Part shown: piece after piece, positions 25,530 through 33,019 of the stretch
How positions within the stretch are numbered: position 1 is the stretch's first letter
Layout of the letters: each line of letters begins with the position of its first letter
Origin: Bacteroidaceae bacterium
GTDB taxonomy: Bacteria > Bacteroidota > Bacteroidia > Bacteroidales > Bacteroidaceae
Direction of reading: 5' to 3'
Assembly: GCA_017647225.1 (NCBI GenBank)
Contig: JAGCLA010000048.1
Location: 1-64,000, forward strand
DNA length: 64,000 nucleotides
Position numbers and translations under genes: made by a program
The notes under the pieces: model-generated
The model's database searches: none
What the model was told of the DNA's origin: nothing
The model's input: the letters and a program-made list of their open reading frames with translations, nothing else

Positions 25530-26507
25530 ATGATAAAACAGGAGTGGATAAATAAGGGATACATCGATGAGGTCGTTCCCGAAGGTCTTGATCTTAAAGC
25601 AGAAATAAGACGTCTTTGTGAGGAAAAGAATGCTGTTGTGCTTGCTCACTACTATACCGACGGTTCAATTCAGGACGTTGCCGATTTTGTCGGTGATAGT
25701 CTGGCTCTGGCTCAGATTGCCGAGAAAACAACCGCCGATATTCTTGTGATGTGTGGAGTGCATTTCATGGCTGAAACAAATAAAATTCTCAGCCCTGAAA
25801 AGAAAGTGCTTATTCCCGACCTTAATGCCGGTTGCTCGCTTGCCGAAAGTTGTCCTGCAGAGGAGCTTGCACGTTTCAAGGCCATACACCCCGACCACAA
25901 GGTGGTTGCTTATGTGAACACTTCTGCAGCTGTGAAAGCCTTGACCGATATCGTTGTGACATCAACAAATGCACGTGCTGTCGTAGAGAGCTTCCCAAAA
26001 GATGAAAAAATCATCTTTGCTCCCGACAAGAATCTTGGTGGCTATCTCAATGCTGTTACCAACCGTAATATGCTATTATGGAACGGCGGTTGTCATGTTC
26101 ACGAACAGTTCTCGATAGAGAAAATCGTAGAACTTAAAGGTGCAAATCCCGAAGCTAAAGTTCTTGCGCATCCTGAATGTAAGAGCGGAGTGCTTGCTCT
26201 TGCCGACTTCATAGGCTCAACAGCAGCAATACTCTCTTATGCTGAAAAGAGTGATGCCAAACAATTTATTGTAGCGACAGAAAGCGGTATATTGCACGAA
26301 ATGCAGAAGCGTTGTCCCGACAAGGAGTTTATTCCTGTACCTCCAATGACAGGCCCATGCGCATGCAATGAATGTGGTTTTATGCGTCTTAATACTCTTG
26401 AAAAGTTGTATAACACACTCAAATATGAGTGGCCGACAGTAGAACTTGACGAGAAACTTCGCGAGGATGCAAAAAAACCGATAGTGAGAATGTTGGAGTT
26501 ATCATAA
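25530..26507 (+). CDS. nadA: Quinolinate synthase
   Basis: 325 residues. Condenses iminoaspartate and dihydroxyacetone phosphate to quinolinate in de novo NAD synthesis. Family landmarks: VVLAHYYTDGSIQDVADFVGDSLALAQ at the N-terminus, the cluster Cys in VMCGVHFMAET, NGGCHVHEQ, and the last Cys group in GPCACNECGFMRLNT. The usual partners nadB and nadC are not in the window. Own promoter and terminator. Confidence 0.97.
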   Translation: MIKQEWINKGYIDEVVPEGLDLKAEIRRLCEEKNAVVLAHYYTDGSIQDVADFVGDSLALAQIAEKTTADILVMCGVHFMAETNKILSPEKKVLIPDLNAGCSLAESCPAEELARFKAIHPDHKVVAYVNTSAAVKALTDIVVTSTNARAVVESFPKDEKIIFAPDKNLGGYLNAVTNRNMLLWNGGCHVHEQFSIEKIVELKGANPEAKVLAHPECKSGVLALADFIGSTAAILSYAEKSDAKQFIVATESGILHEMQKRCPDKEFIPVPPMTGPCACNECGFMRLNTLEKLYNTLKYEWPTVELDEKLREDAKKPIVRMLELS

Positions 26508-26508
26508 C

Positions 26509-26538
26509 AATAAAGGACGACCTTGGTCGTCCTTATTT
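26509..26538. terminator. Bidirectional terminator shared by nadA and the peptide gene
   Basis: AAGGACGACC and GGTCGTCCTT form a perfect 10-bp stem (26513-26534) with A/T flanks. The flank covers the stop codon of the minus-strand peptide. Confidence 0.85.
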
Positions 26539-26701
26539 ATTGCCATAAGTTTCCCCATGCGCGTGTCGGGGTTTTTGTATTCTTTTCTTCGGAAAAGGAT
26601 CGCACTCCCGGGCTGTTCTGTGGCGTACTCCCTGCGAGTATCGATGTCTTTAGCTCGTAACGGCTCAATTCGCATTTTGGCGAAACATAAATTTTCTTCA
26701 T
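26537..26701 (-). CDS. Small WGNLW-tailed peptide (MKKxYxxP family), copy 2
   Basis: 54 residues, start ATG 26699-26701, stop TAA 26537-26539. The product begins MKKIYVSPKCELSRYELK, has SILAGS near 20-25, and ends AWGNLWQ. It therefore repeats the MKKxYxxP start, the (M/I)LAxS core and the WGNLW end of the gene at 6924-7085, while the middle differs in sequence and charge. It has one Cys (residue 10). It stands alone between two terminators, so it must have its own promoter. No function known. Confidence 0.7.
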   Translation of the reverse strand: MKKIYVSPKCELSRYELKTSILAGSTPQNSPGVRSFSEEKNTKTPTRAWGNLWQ

Positions 26702-26790
26702 TTCAAATCGTTTTTATTAAACAAATGCCTGCTGTTGTTATCAGAAGGATTGTTTAATAAACATATGAAAAGAGAAAATGTTTGTAGATA

Positions 26791-26827
26791 CATAAAAAAG
26801 AACCTCTAATGAGGCTCTTTTTTTATG
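26791..26827 (-). terminator. Terminator of the TDH-type gene
   Basis: CATAAAAAAGAACCTC and GAGGCTCTTTTTTTATG form a stem with one mismatch around TAAT, just past the stop of the dehydrogenase gene. Confidence 0.8.
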
Positions 26828-26840
26828 TAGTTGTTATTGC

Positions 26841-27797
26841 TTACTTATTGAATCTCTCGCGGAGAGTCTTTATCATATCCTGTGTCATTGAGTCGAGATC
26901 GTAGCTTGGTTTCCAATCCCACTCTTCGCGTGCGCAGGAATCATCCATCTTATTAGGCCATGAATCGGCAATAGCCTGACGGACAGGGTCAAACTCATAA
27001 TGCATCTTGAAGTCAGGTATATATTTCTGGATTGATGCCTTTATGATTTCAGGGTCAAAGCTCATTGATGCGACGTTGAACGCATTACGGTGAATAAGAC
27101 GTGAAGGGTCGGCATTCATGATATCAACAGCAGCCTTCAGTGCATCGGGCATATACATCATGTCCATAAATGTACCGGCCTGTATAGGGCATGCAAAATC
27201 TTCGCCCTTGACTGCTGCATAATAAATCTCCACAGCATAGTCGGTTGTACCGCCACCGGGTAATGTTACATTTGAAATAAGTCCGGGGAAACGTACGGCA
27301 CGTGTATCAACACCATATTTTGTGAAATAGTAGTCGCTCAAAAGCTCTGTAGCCACCTTTGTTACGCCATACATGGTGCGTGGGCGCTGTATTGTGTCCT
27401 GCGGTGTGTTGTCGCGTGGTGTGTTGGGACCGAATGAGCCGATAGAACTTGGGGTAAATACCGCACATTTCTTTTCGCGTGCAATCTCAAGGATATTTAT
27501 CAGACCGTTCATCTGAATATCCCAAGCGAGCAGAGGCTTTGACTCTGCAACAGCAGAGAGTAGTGCAGCAAGGTTGTATATGGTGTCTATCTTATATTTT
27601 TCAACAATATCGGCAAGTTGCTGGGCATTCTTTACATTTGCCTCTTCTGCCGGGCCGCTTTCAAGGAGTATGCCTTTGGGCTCAGCACCGGGAATGTAGC
27701 CTGCAACGATGTTTCCGTCAGGAATCATGTTGCGCAACTTCATGGTAAGTTCTGAACCTATCTGGCCGGTAGAGCCTATAACTAGTACATTCTTCAT
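26841..27797 (-). CDS. L-threonine 3-dehydrogenase, SDR/epimerase type
   Basis: 318 residues. The Rossmann start VLVIGSTGQIGSELT and the YGVTK catalytic Tyr/Lys are those of extended SDR enzymes. Overall sequence matches GalE-like threonine dehydrogenases common in Bacteroidetes. It oxidises threonine to 2-amino-3-ketobutyrate, the substrate of Kbl encoded 1.6 kb away. The two genes are separated by a divergent permease gene. Confidence 0.88.
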   Translation of the reverse strand: MKNVLVIGSTGQIGSELTMKLRNMIPDGNIVAGYIPGAEPKGILLESGPAEEANVKNAQQLADIVEKYKIDTIYNLAALLSAVAESKPLLAWDIQMNGLINILEIAREKKCAVFTPSSIGSFGPNTPRDNTPQDTIQRPRTMYGVTKVATELLSDYYFTKYGVDTRAVRFPGLISNVTLPGGGTTDYAVEIYYAAVKGEDFACPIQAGTFMDMMYMPDALKAAVDIMNADPSRLIHRNAFNVASMSFDPEIIKASIQKYIPDFKMHYEFDPVRQAIADSWPNKMDDSCAREEWDWKPSYDLDSMTQDMIKTLRERFNK

Positions 27798-27837
27798 AAT
27801 TCTATATGATTTTTCTTATATCAATTCAATTATTCTT

Positions 27838-27892
27838 CAAAGTTACTGCTAAAATTGCTATAGCTCAAATTTTTTATAATAAAATTGCTATA
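27838..27892 (-). promoter_or_regulatory. TDH promoter with direct repeats
   Basis: Minus strand: TTTG (27866-27869), 20 nt, TAACTTTG (27838-27845), a full consensus promoter. The 12-mer AAAATTGCTATA occurs at 27851-27862, inside the spacer, and again at 27881-27892, exactly 30 bp apart (three helical turns). This placement would suit an operator. Confidence 0.7.
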
Positions 27893-27938
27893 AGATATTG
27901 AACTTGGTATGAGAACCTGAACGAATACCTGTTGATAC

Positions 27939-29108
27939 TTATATTATTCCAAATAAACTGAACATCAAAAAACCTATATAGTTTCCTATGGCATAACCGG
28001 CAAGTCCGTTTGTGATACCTGTAACAATGACATCTTTGTTCTTCATGGTTGCAGCAATCATTGGAACGCAGATAGGCGAATTTATGAGTGTATTTGACGT
28101 TATTACCGCCGTGTCGGAATCAATATGGAACAATTTTGCAAAAACAATGGTAAGAAGCAATGAACCGAATATTATCACGGCTTGAAATAGTAGAATATAA
28201 AGGCTCTGGTTCCAGTTTATGCTGCTCAAATCGGCCATGGTAGCCATTACAAAGCAGAAGACATATATAAGATACATTCCGGCATCGTAGCTCTTATCCC
28301 ATGAACGTACCTCTTTCCATGTTGTCAATAGCAGCGACAGGGTTGTTATGGAGAGAATCAAGGCTATCATGGAAATGCCATCTTCTCCTCCGACAACAGA
28401 GCCTATATAAACAGAAATACCCATTACTACAATTGAAGCAACCAGAACTTTTACAAGCTGTATAATGCTCTTTTTCTTTCCGAAGTGCTTGTATGGGTTC
28501 TCATCGGTGTACTCTTCGATATCAACATTCTGTTCTTTCTCGTTTTGTCTGCCAACGAATTTACGTGCCATTTTCACCCCTCCTCCCATAAGGAACATTA
28601 GGTAGAAGAATGAAACAATAAGGTTGCAGGTCGATAGTATGACAAAGTTTTCAGTGCTGAGTCCGAGCATCTGTTTGATTGCTGCAAGATTTGCAGCTCC
28701 GCCAAGATATTGTCCGGTGAGTGCGGCGCCCATCATACTTCCTTCTTCGCCAAGATTATCTTTGAATATAAGATATCCGACAAATACAAAAATCACCACA
28801 GACGCAACCCCGGCTCCTAACGCTCCCAAGGATTTGCCCAAAGAGAATTTCTTGAAGTTGCACCCGAACAGCATCATTGGCAGAGCGAGTGGAACAAGAA
28901 CTTCTGAAATGGTATTCTGGAATTTTATCAAATTGTCATGTGTGATGGCTTCTGAAGGAAGGAGTCCTGCATTTGTGACAAATACTCCCAATAGATAAAG
29001 AGTAAGTACGGGGCCTATCTTCTTGAAAACTTTTGTCTTGCGACATATAAACAGCACCAATGCCGGAACTGTTAAGTAAAAAATCAATAAAAGTGCTTTT
29101 AATAGCAT
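27939..29108 (-). CDS. DUF819 family membrane protein
   Basis: 389 residues with about ten membrane helices and a long cytoplasmic, charged loop (FVGRQNEKEQNVDIEEYTDENPYKHFGKKK). The C-terminal SNTLINSPICVPMIAATMKNKD segment and the N-terminal LLPSEAITHDNLIKF fit the YjcL/DUF819 family of probable transporters. Substrate unknown; position between TDH and kbl hints at amino acid traffic but it is on the opposite strand from kbl. Confidence 0.82.
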   Translation of the reverse strand: MLLKALLLIFYLTVPALVLFICRKTKVFKKIGPVLTLYLLGVFVTNAGLLPSEAITHDNLIKFQNTISEVLVPLALPMMLFGCNFKKFSLGKSLGALGAGVASVVIFVFVGYLIFKDNLGEEGSMMGAALTGQYLGGAANLAAIKQMLGLSTENFVILSTCNLIVSFFYLMFLMGGGVKMARKFVGRQNEKEQNVDIEEYTDENPYKHFGKKKSIIQLVKVLVASIVVMGISVYIGSVVGGEDGISMIALILSITTLSLLLTTWKEVRSWDKSYDAGMYLIYVFCFVMATMADLSSINWNQSLYILLFQAVIIFGSLLLTIVFAKLFHIDSDTAVITSNTLINSPICVPMIAATMKNKDVIVTGITNGLAGYAIGNYIGFLMFSLFGII

Positions 29109-29161
29109 AAGTTGTTCATTTTGTGTTCTGCGTTGTGTATAAATGGACTTAAATGCCGGGT

Positions 29162-29169
29162 CAAAGGTA
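29162..29169 (-). promoter_or_regulatory. -7 element of the DUF819 gene
   Basis: Minus strand TACCTTTG, a perfect TAnnTTTG, 53 nt before the ATG; the -33 half is not clear. Confidence 0.5.
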
Positions 29170-29216
29170 CAACTTTTTTTATTAAAATATCACAATTTAA
29201 CAAAATCTTCAAATTA

Positions 29217-29232
29217 TTTATACCGGTATAAA
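29217..29232. promoter_or_regulatory. 16-bp perfect palindrome in the DUF819/kbl divergent region
   Basis: TTTATACCGGTATAAA is a perfect inverted repeat between the two divergent promoters, about 70 bp upstream of the kbl -33 box. A dimeric repressor or activator could bind here; this is an inference from symmetry and position. Confidence 0.5.
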
Positions 29233-29302
29233 GCAAATGCTTATGTAAATTGTCTCTTTCAGGGTCATTTTATCAATAAAAAAACTTTTAGTTGCTCTTC
29301 TT

Positions 29303-29334
29303 TTTGTCTTATTAATCAAAAAAAGGTACTTTTG
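29303..29334 (+). promoter_or_regulatory. Promoter of kbl
   Basis: TTTG (29303-29306), 20 nt, TACTTTTG (29327-29334). The transcript would start near 29341, which favours the ATG at 29362 over that at 29350. Confidence 0.8.
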
Positions 29335-29361
29335 TATAGCAAAACTTAAATGAATATAAAG

Positions 29362-30552
29362 ATGTACGGTAAATTTCAACAACATTTACAGAATGAGCTG
29401 GCTAATATCGAAGAGGCCGGTCTTTACAAGAAAGAACGCAATATAGCATCGCAGCAGTTTGCCGAAATAACCCTTGAGGACGGTTCAAAGGCACTTAACT
29501 TCTGTGCCAACAACTATCTTGGCCTTTCAAACAATCCACGCCTTATGAAAGCGGCTCAAGAGGCTATGGAAGCACGTGGCTTCGGTATGTCATCGGTTCG
29601 TTTCATCTGTGGAACACAGGACTATCACAAGACTCTTGAAAAGGCTGTTGCAGACTATTTCAAGACAGAAGATACAATACTTTATGCAGCATGTTTCGAC
29701 GCAAACGGCGGTTTGTTCGAGCCTCTGTTTACTGCCGAGGACGCTATTATATCAGACTCGCTCAATCATGCATCAATCATTGACGGTGTACGTCTTTGCA
29801 AGGCACAGCGTTATCGTTATGCCAATGCTGACATGGCCGACTTGGAGCGTTGTCTGCAGGAGGCACAGGCACAACGCTATCGTATCATTGTTACCGATGG
29901 TGTTTTCTCTATGGACGGAAATGTTGCCCCAATGGATAAAATCTGTGACCTTGCCGAAAAGTACGATGCGCTCGTAATGGTCGATGAGAGCCATTCTGCC
30001 GGTGTTGTAGGTGCAACAGGTCATGGCGTGGCTGAACAGTTCGACTGTTATGGCCGTATTGATATATTTACAGGTACATTCGGTAAGGCCTTCGGTGGTG
30101 CTGTCGGTGGTTTTACAACCGGTCGTAAGGAGATTATCGACATGCTTCGTCAGCGTTCACGTCCTTATCTCTTTTCAAATTCATTGCCACCCTCAGTGGT
30201 CGGTGCATCAATAGAGGTGTTCAAGATGCTTGCCGAGAGCGATGAGTTGCATACCAAGTTGCAGAACAATGTCAATTATTTCCGCGATAAGATGCTTGCT
30301 GCAGGCTTTGATATCAAACCTACACAGTCAGCAATTTGTGCAGTAATGCTTTACGATGCTCCGCTATCACAGGTGTTTGCACAGAAGATGGCTCAGGAAG
30401 GTATCTTTGTTACAGGTTTCTATTATCCTGTTGTTCCAAAGGGTGAGGCTCGTATCCGTGTGCAGCTTTCTGCAGCTCACGAACAGGAGCACCTCGACAA
30501 GGCAATCAATGCCTTTATAAAGGTGGGCAAAGAGCTTGGAGTTATAAAGTGA
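29362..30552 (+). CDS. kbl: 2-amino-3-ketobutyrate CoA ligase (glycine C-acetyltransferase)
   Basis: 396 residues from MYGKFQQHL, close to the 398 of E. coli Kbl. PLP enzyme: catalytic Lys lies in TGTFGKAFGGAVGG (about residue 240), with VDESHSAGVVG upstream and NFCANNYLGLSNNP near the N-terminus. Cleaves 2-amino-3-ketobutyrate with CoA to glycine and acetyl-CoA. Works with the dehydrogenase at 26841. A second ATG at 29350 is possible. The repeat array B follows the stop. Confidence 0.95.
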   Translation: MYGKFQQHLQNELANIEEAGLYKKERNIASQQFAEITLEDGSKALNFCANNYLGLSNNPRLMKAAQEAMEARGFGMSSVRFICGTQDYHKTLEKAVADYFKTEDTILYAACFDANGGLFEPLFTAEDAIISDSLNHASIIDGVRLCKAQRYRYANADMADLERCLQEAQAQRYRIIVTDGVFSMDGNVAPMDKICDLAEKYDALVMVDESHSAGVVGATGHGVAEQFDCYGRIDIFTGTFGKAFGGAVGGFTTGRKEIIDMLRQRSRPYLFSNSLPPSVVGASIEVFKMLAESDELHTKLQNNVNYFRDKMLAAGFDIKPTQSAICAVMLYDAPLSQVFAQKMAQEGIFVTGFYYPVVPKGEARIRVQLSAAHEQEHLDKAINAFIKVGKELGVIK

Positions 30553-30569
30553 TTGGAAAACTGAGAACT

Positions 30570-30767
30570 GAGAACTGAAAGCTTGTGCAAGCGAGTGTGT
30601 GAAAATTCATTTTCACACGCAACGAGCGTAGCCAAGGTTGCACGAAGTGAAAGCTGAAAACTGAAAGCTTGTGCAAGCGAGTGTGTGAAAATTCATTTTC
30701 ACACGCAACGAGCGTAGCCAAGGTTGCACGAAATGAAAACTGAGAACTGCAAGCTTGTGCAAGCTAT
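30570..30767 (+). repeat. Tandem 86-bp repeat array B with nested palindromes
   Basis: Two nearly identical full units (30581 and 30667 for the GCTTGTGCAAGC part) and the start of a third at 30753. Contents are as in array A at 19033: AACTGAAA spacers, GCTTGTGCAAGC, arms GTGTGAAAAT/ATTTTCACAC, and CAACGAGCGTAGCCAAGGTTGCAC. Units here are longer by 7 bp through extra AACTGA repeats. Located in the 3' region of kbl before the bidirectional terminator. Confidence 0.9.
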
Positions 30768-30771
30768 AATT

Positions 30772-30814
30772 ACAAATTAAGAGGTGAAGGCTAATCCTTC
30801 ACCTCTTAATTTGT
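30772..30814. terminator. Bidirectional terminator kbl / sialate esterase
   Basis: A perfect 19-bp stem (ACAAATTAAGAGGTGAAGG with its complement) around CTAAT. Confidence 0.92.
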
Positions 30815-30829
30815 ATAAAAGTGTTTCTA

Positions 30830-32911
30830 TTATTCAGTTTCTACCTCAAGCTCGAATGTACTTGCCGGGAGCCCTGTTTCGTTTACAAGGTTTGCACCGG
30901 TGTAAGGTTTCCATGCGTAACGCACGCGGTCGGCCGATGCTTCTTTAATGATTATGCAGTTCCCCTCGAATTTTATCTGTTCATTTGCAACAGTCTTGAA
31001 CGAGCCGACCTTTCCGCCAATCTCCAATCCGCGCAAAGCGTTGCCGTCGCTTGTCTTAAGTTCCTTCGCATTGCAGAACTCAATAATGATTTTTCCTTTG
31101 ACAGCCTTTGCTCTGACAGGTGTAGGGCCATGCTGCACGACGTGGCACATGTCGTAGGTCTGGTTCAGTGCAAGGCGTGCGAGTCGTTCTCCCACAGGTG
31201 CTTTCTCTTTGGGGTGAACATCTGTCGGGTGGCCTTTGTCGCTCGACACTGCAAAATCGCAGTTCGGTATCTCATTTGCCATGCGGCGTTGCGAGTCGCG
31301 GAAGTGTGGCCATGACGGACGGTTTATGCTTGACAGCTGAACAAAGTAGAACGGCATCTCGGCATCATTCCATGTCTTGCGCCAGCTGTCGATAAGAGTC
31401 GGGAAAATAATCTCATGCAACTCAACGTTATGCGCGTTCGATTCACCCTGATACCATATAGCACCCTTTATCGGGTAACTTGCAATAGGCATAATTCCTG
31501 TTTCGTAAAGAAAACAAGGTTCGTATGGGTGGCGTTGCAGGTTGTTTGTGCTTTTGGCAATGTTCTTGCTTGCACGTCCTCGGCACCAATCCTGTATCAT
31601 GTCGTTACCTCTCCAATTATATAATATATCGACAAGTACGGGGTGAAATTCAAGTGTCTTGCGGTCAATGTATGCTTCGGCAGGCGCACCGCCTACAGCA
31701 TTGCATATAAGTCCTACAGGAACACCGAGCGAGTCGGCAAGCATCGCGCCAAAGTGGTAGGCGACAGCGGAGAAATCGCTTACATTCTGCTTGTCCTGCA
31801 ACTGCCAGCTTGTGGGCAGGTAGTAGTCGTGTCTGTTCAACTTTACAAGGTCAAGCGAATCCCATTCGATATTGTTTGTTATCACTCTCGGTTTCATGTC
31901 GTAAAGGCGGATATCCTTGCCTTGTATATTGGCAAGGCTTTGTTCAATGTGTGAACTCTCCTTGACCATAAATGCCATGTTCGACTGTCCCGAACACAAC
32001 CAAACCTCACCGACAGCAATGTTGCTGTATGTGATTTTCTCTTTGCCACATTCGACTGTCATTGTATGGCTCTTGCCGTCGGCCTTCATTGGTGCAAAGG
32101 CAACCTCCCATTCTCCTTGATTGTTGGCTACGGCTTTAATTTTATTCCTGTCTAATTTTACAGTAACCTCACTGCCTGAGTTTGCTGTTCCTTTGACAAT
32201 GAACGGCTTGCCGCGTTGAATCACCATGTTGTCGCTGTATATCGCAGGCAATGAAAGCCCGCCGAAATCATCGGTTATAGCCGAATAGACCTGTCTTGCA
32301 ATGATACCGGCACCCTCTGCGTCGGGGTGTAAAGCGTCGGGCATAAGGTCGGGACGGTTATAGAGGTAACGGCTGAGGTTAATGATTTCGAAATTGTCCC
32401 ATTCGGCAATAGCAGGGATAAGTTCCTGTATCTGCCAGTACCAATCGCGTGTTCCGCTTTTGAAACGGCGGTGCCAATGGAATATAGGTGTCATTTGGCA
32501 AACATAAACCTCGACATCGGGGTTTGCTTCGCGTAATGCCTTTATTATGTTTATATAGTCATCATAGAACTCATCGCGATAGTTGGGCCAGTTGCGTGGG
32601 TCGGTGTCGTTGAGTCCCAAATGAATTACGGCAATGTCAGGAGCAAATTCAAGAGCAGCCTTGTATTCGTTAAGGTTTATGTATGGGCGATGTCCTTTGC
32701 TCAGGAGTGTCGCACCTGAATAACCGAAATTCCTTACATCGTATTTCTCGCCCAACATCTGTTGCAGTTGGGTGGGGTAAGATGTTACTTTTGGTTCTTT
32801 GTGTCCATATCCGTATGTTACACTATTGCCTATGCATGCAACTTTTGTCTTCTCCTGTGCAAAACCCAATAGAGGCAATGCGAGTAAAATTGTTAAGAGT
32901 ATCTTTCTCAT
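30830..32911 (-). CDS. Two-domain sialate O-acetylesterase
   Basis: 693 residues from the ATG at 32909-32911, where the signal peptide MRKILLTILLALPLLGFAQ begins. The first SGNH domain (about 22-215) has GNSVTYGYG, HLGLNDTDPRN and DALHPDAEGA. The second (about 230-690) has the sialate O-acetylesterase core WLCSGQSNMAFMV, IWYQGESNAHN and a late SSDKGHPTDVHP. It would remove O-acetyl groups from sialic acids so the sialidase can act. Lies 108 bp downstream of the sialidase fusion gene, from which a hairpin separates it. Confidence 0.9.
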   Translation of the reverse strand: MRKILLTILLALPLLGFAQEKTKVACIGNSVTYGYGHKEPKVTSYPTQLQQMLGEKYDVRNFGYSGATLLSKGHRPYINLNEYKAALEFAPDIAVIHLGLNDTDPRNWPNYRDEFYDDYINIIKALREANPDVEVYVCQMTPIFHWHRRFKSGTRDWYWQIQELIPAIAEWDNFEIINLSRYLYNRPDLMPDALHPDAEGAGIIARQVYSAITDDFGGLSLPAIYSDNMVIQRGKPFIVKGTANSGSEVTVKLDRNKIKAVANNQGEWEVAFAPMKADGKSHTMTVECGKEKITYSNIAVGEVWLCSGQSNMAFMVKESSHIEQSLANIQGKDIRLYDMKPRVITNNIEWDSLDLVKLNRHDYYLPTSWQLQDKQNVSDFSAVAYHFGAMLADSLGVPVGLICNAVGGAPAEAYIDRKTLEFHPVLVDILYNWRGNDMIQDWCRGRASKNIAKSTNNLQRHPYEPCFLYETGIMPIASYPIKGAIWYQGESNAHNVELHEIIFPTLIDSWRKTWNDAEMPFYFVQLSSINRPSWPHFRDSQRRMANEIPNCDFAVSSDKGHPTDVHPKEKAPVGERLARLALNQTYDMCHVVQHGPTPVRAKAVKGKIIIEFCNAKELKTSDGNALRGLEIGGKVGSFKTVANEQIKFEGNCIIIKEASADRVRYAWKPYTGANLVNETGLPASTFELEVETE

Positions 32912-32971
32912 TGTTCTGTCGTTATCTCTATTTATCCGCGAATATAGCTCATAAAATCCGAAAAAACAAAA

Positions 32972-32996
32972 GAGGAACAGCTCAGAGCTGTTCCTC
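32972..32996 (-). terminator. Hairpin after the sialidase gene
   Basis: GAGGAACAGCTC and GAGCTGTTCCTC form a 12-bp inverted repeat, followed on the minus strand by TTTTGTTTTTT. Confidence 0.8.
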
Positions 32997-33019
32997 ATGG
33001 ATATGTATGTGTTTGTCTT

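Noticed and set aside
29143-29349. 68-codon frame upstream of kbl
   Set aside because: It contains the kbl promoter and the palindrome; the product has no protein-like pattern.
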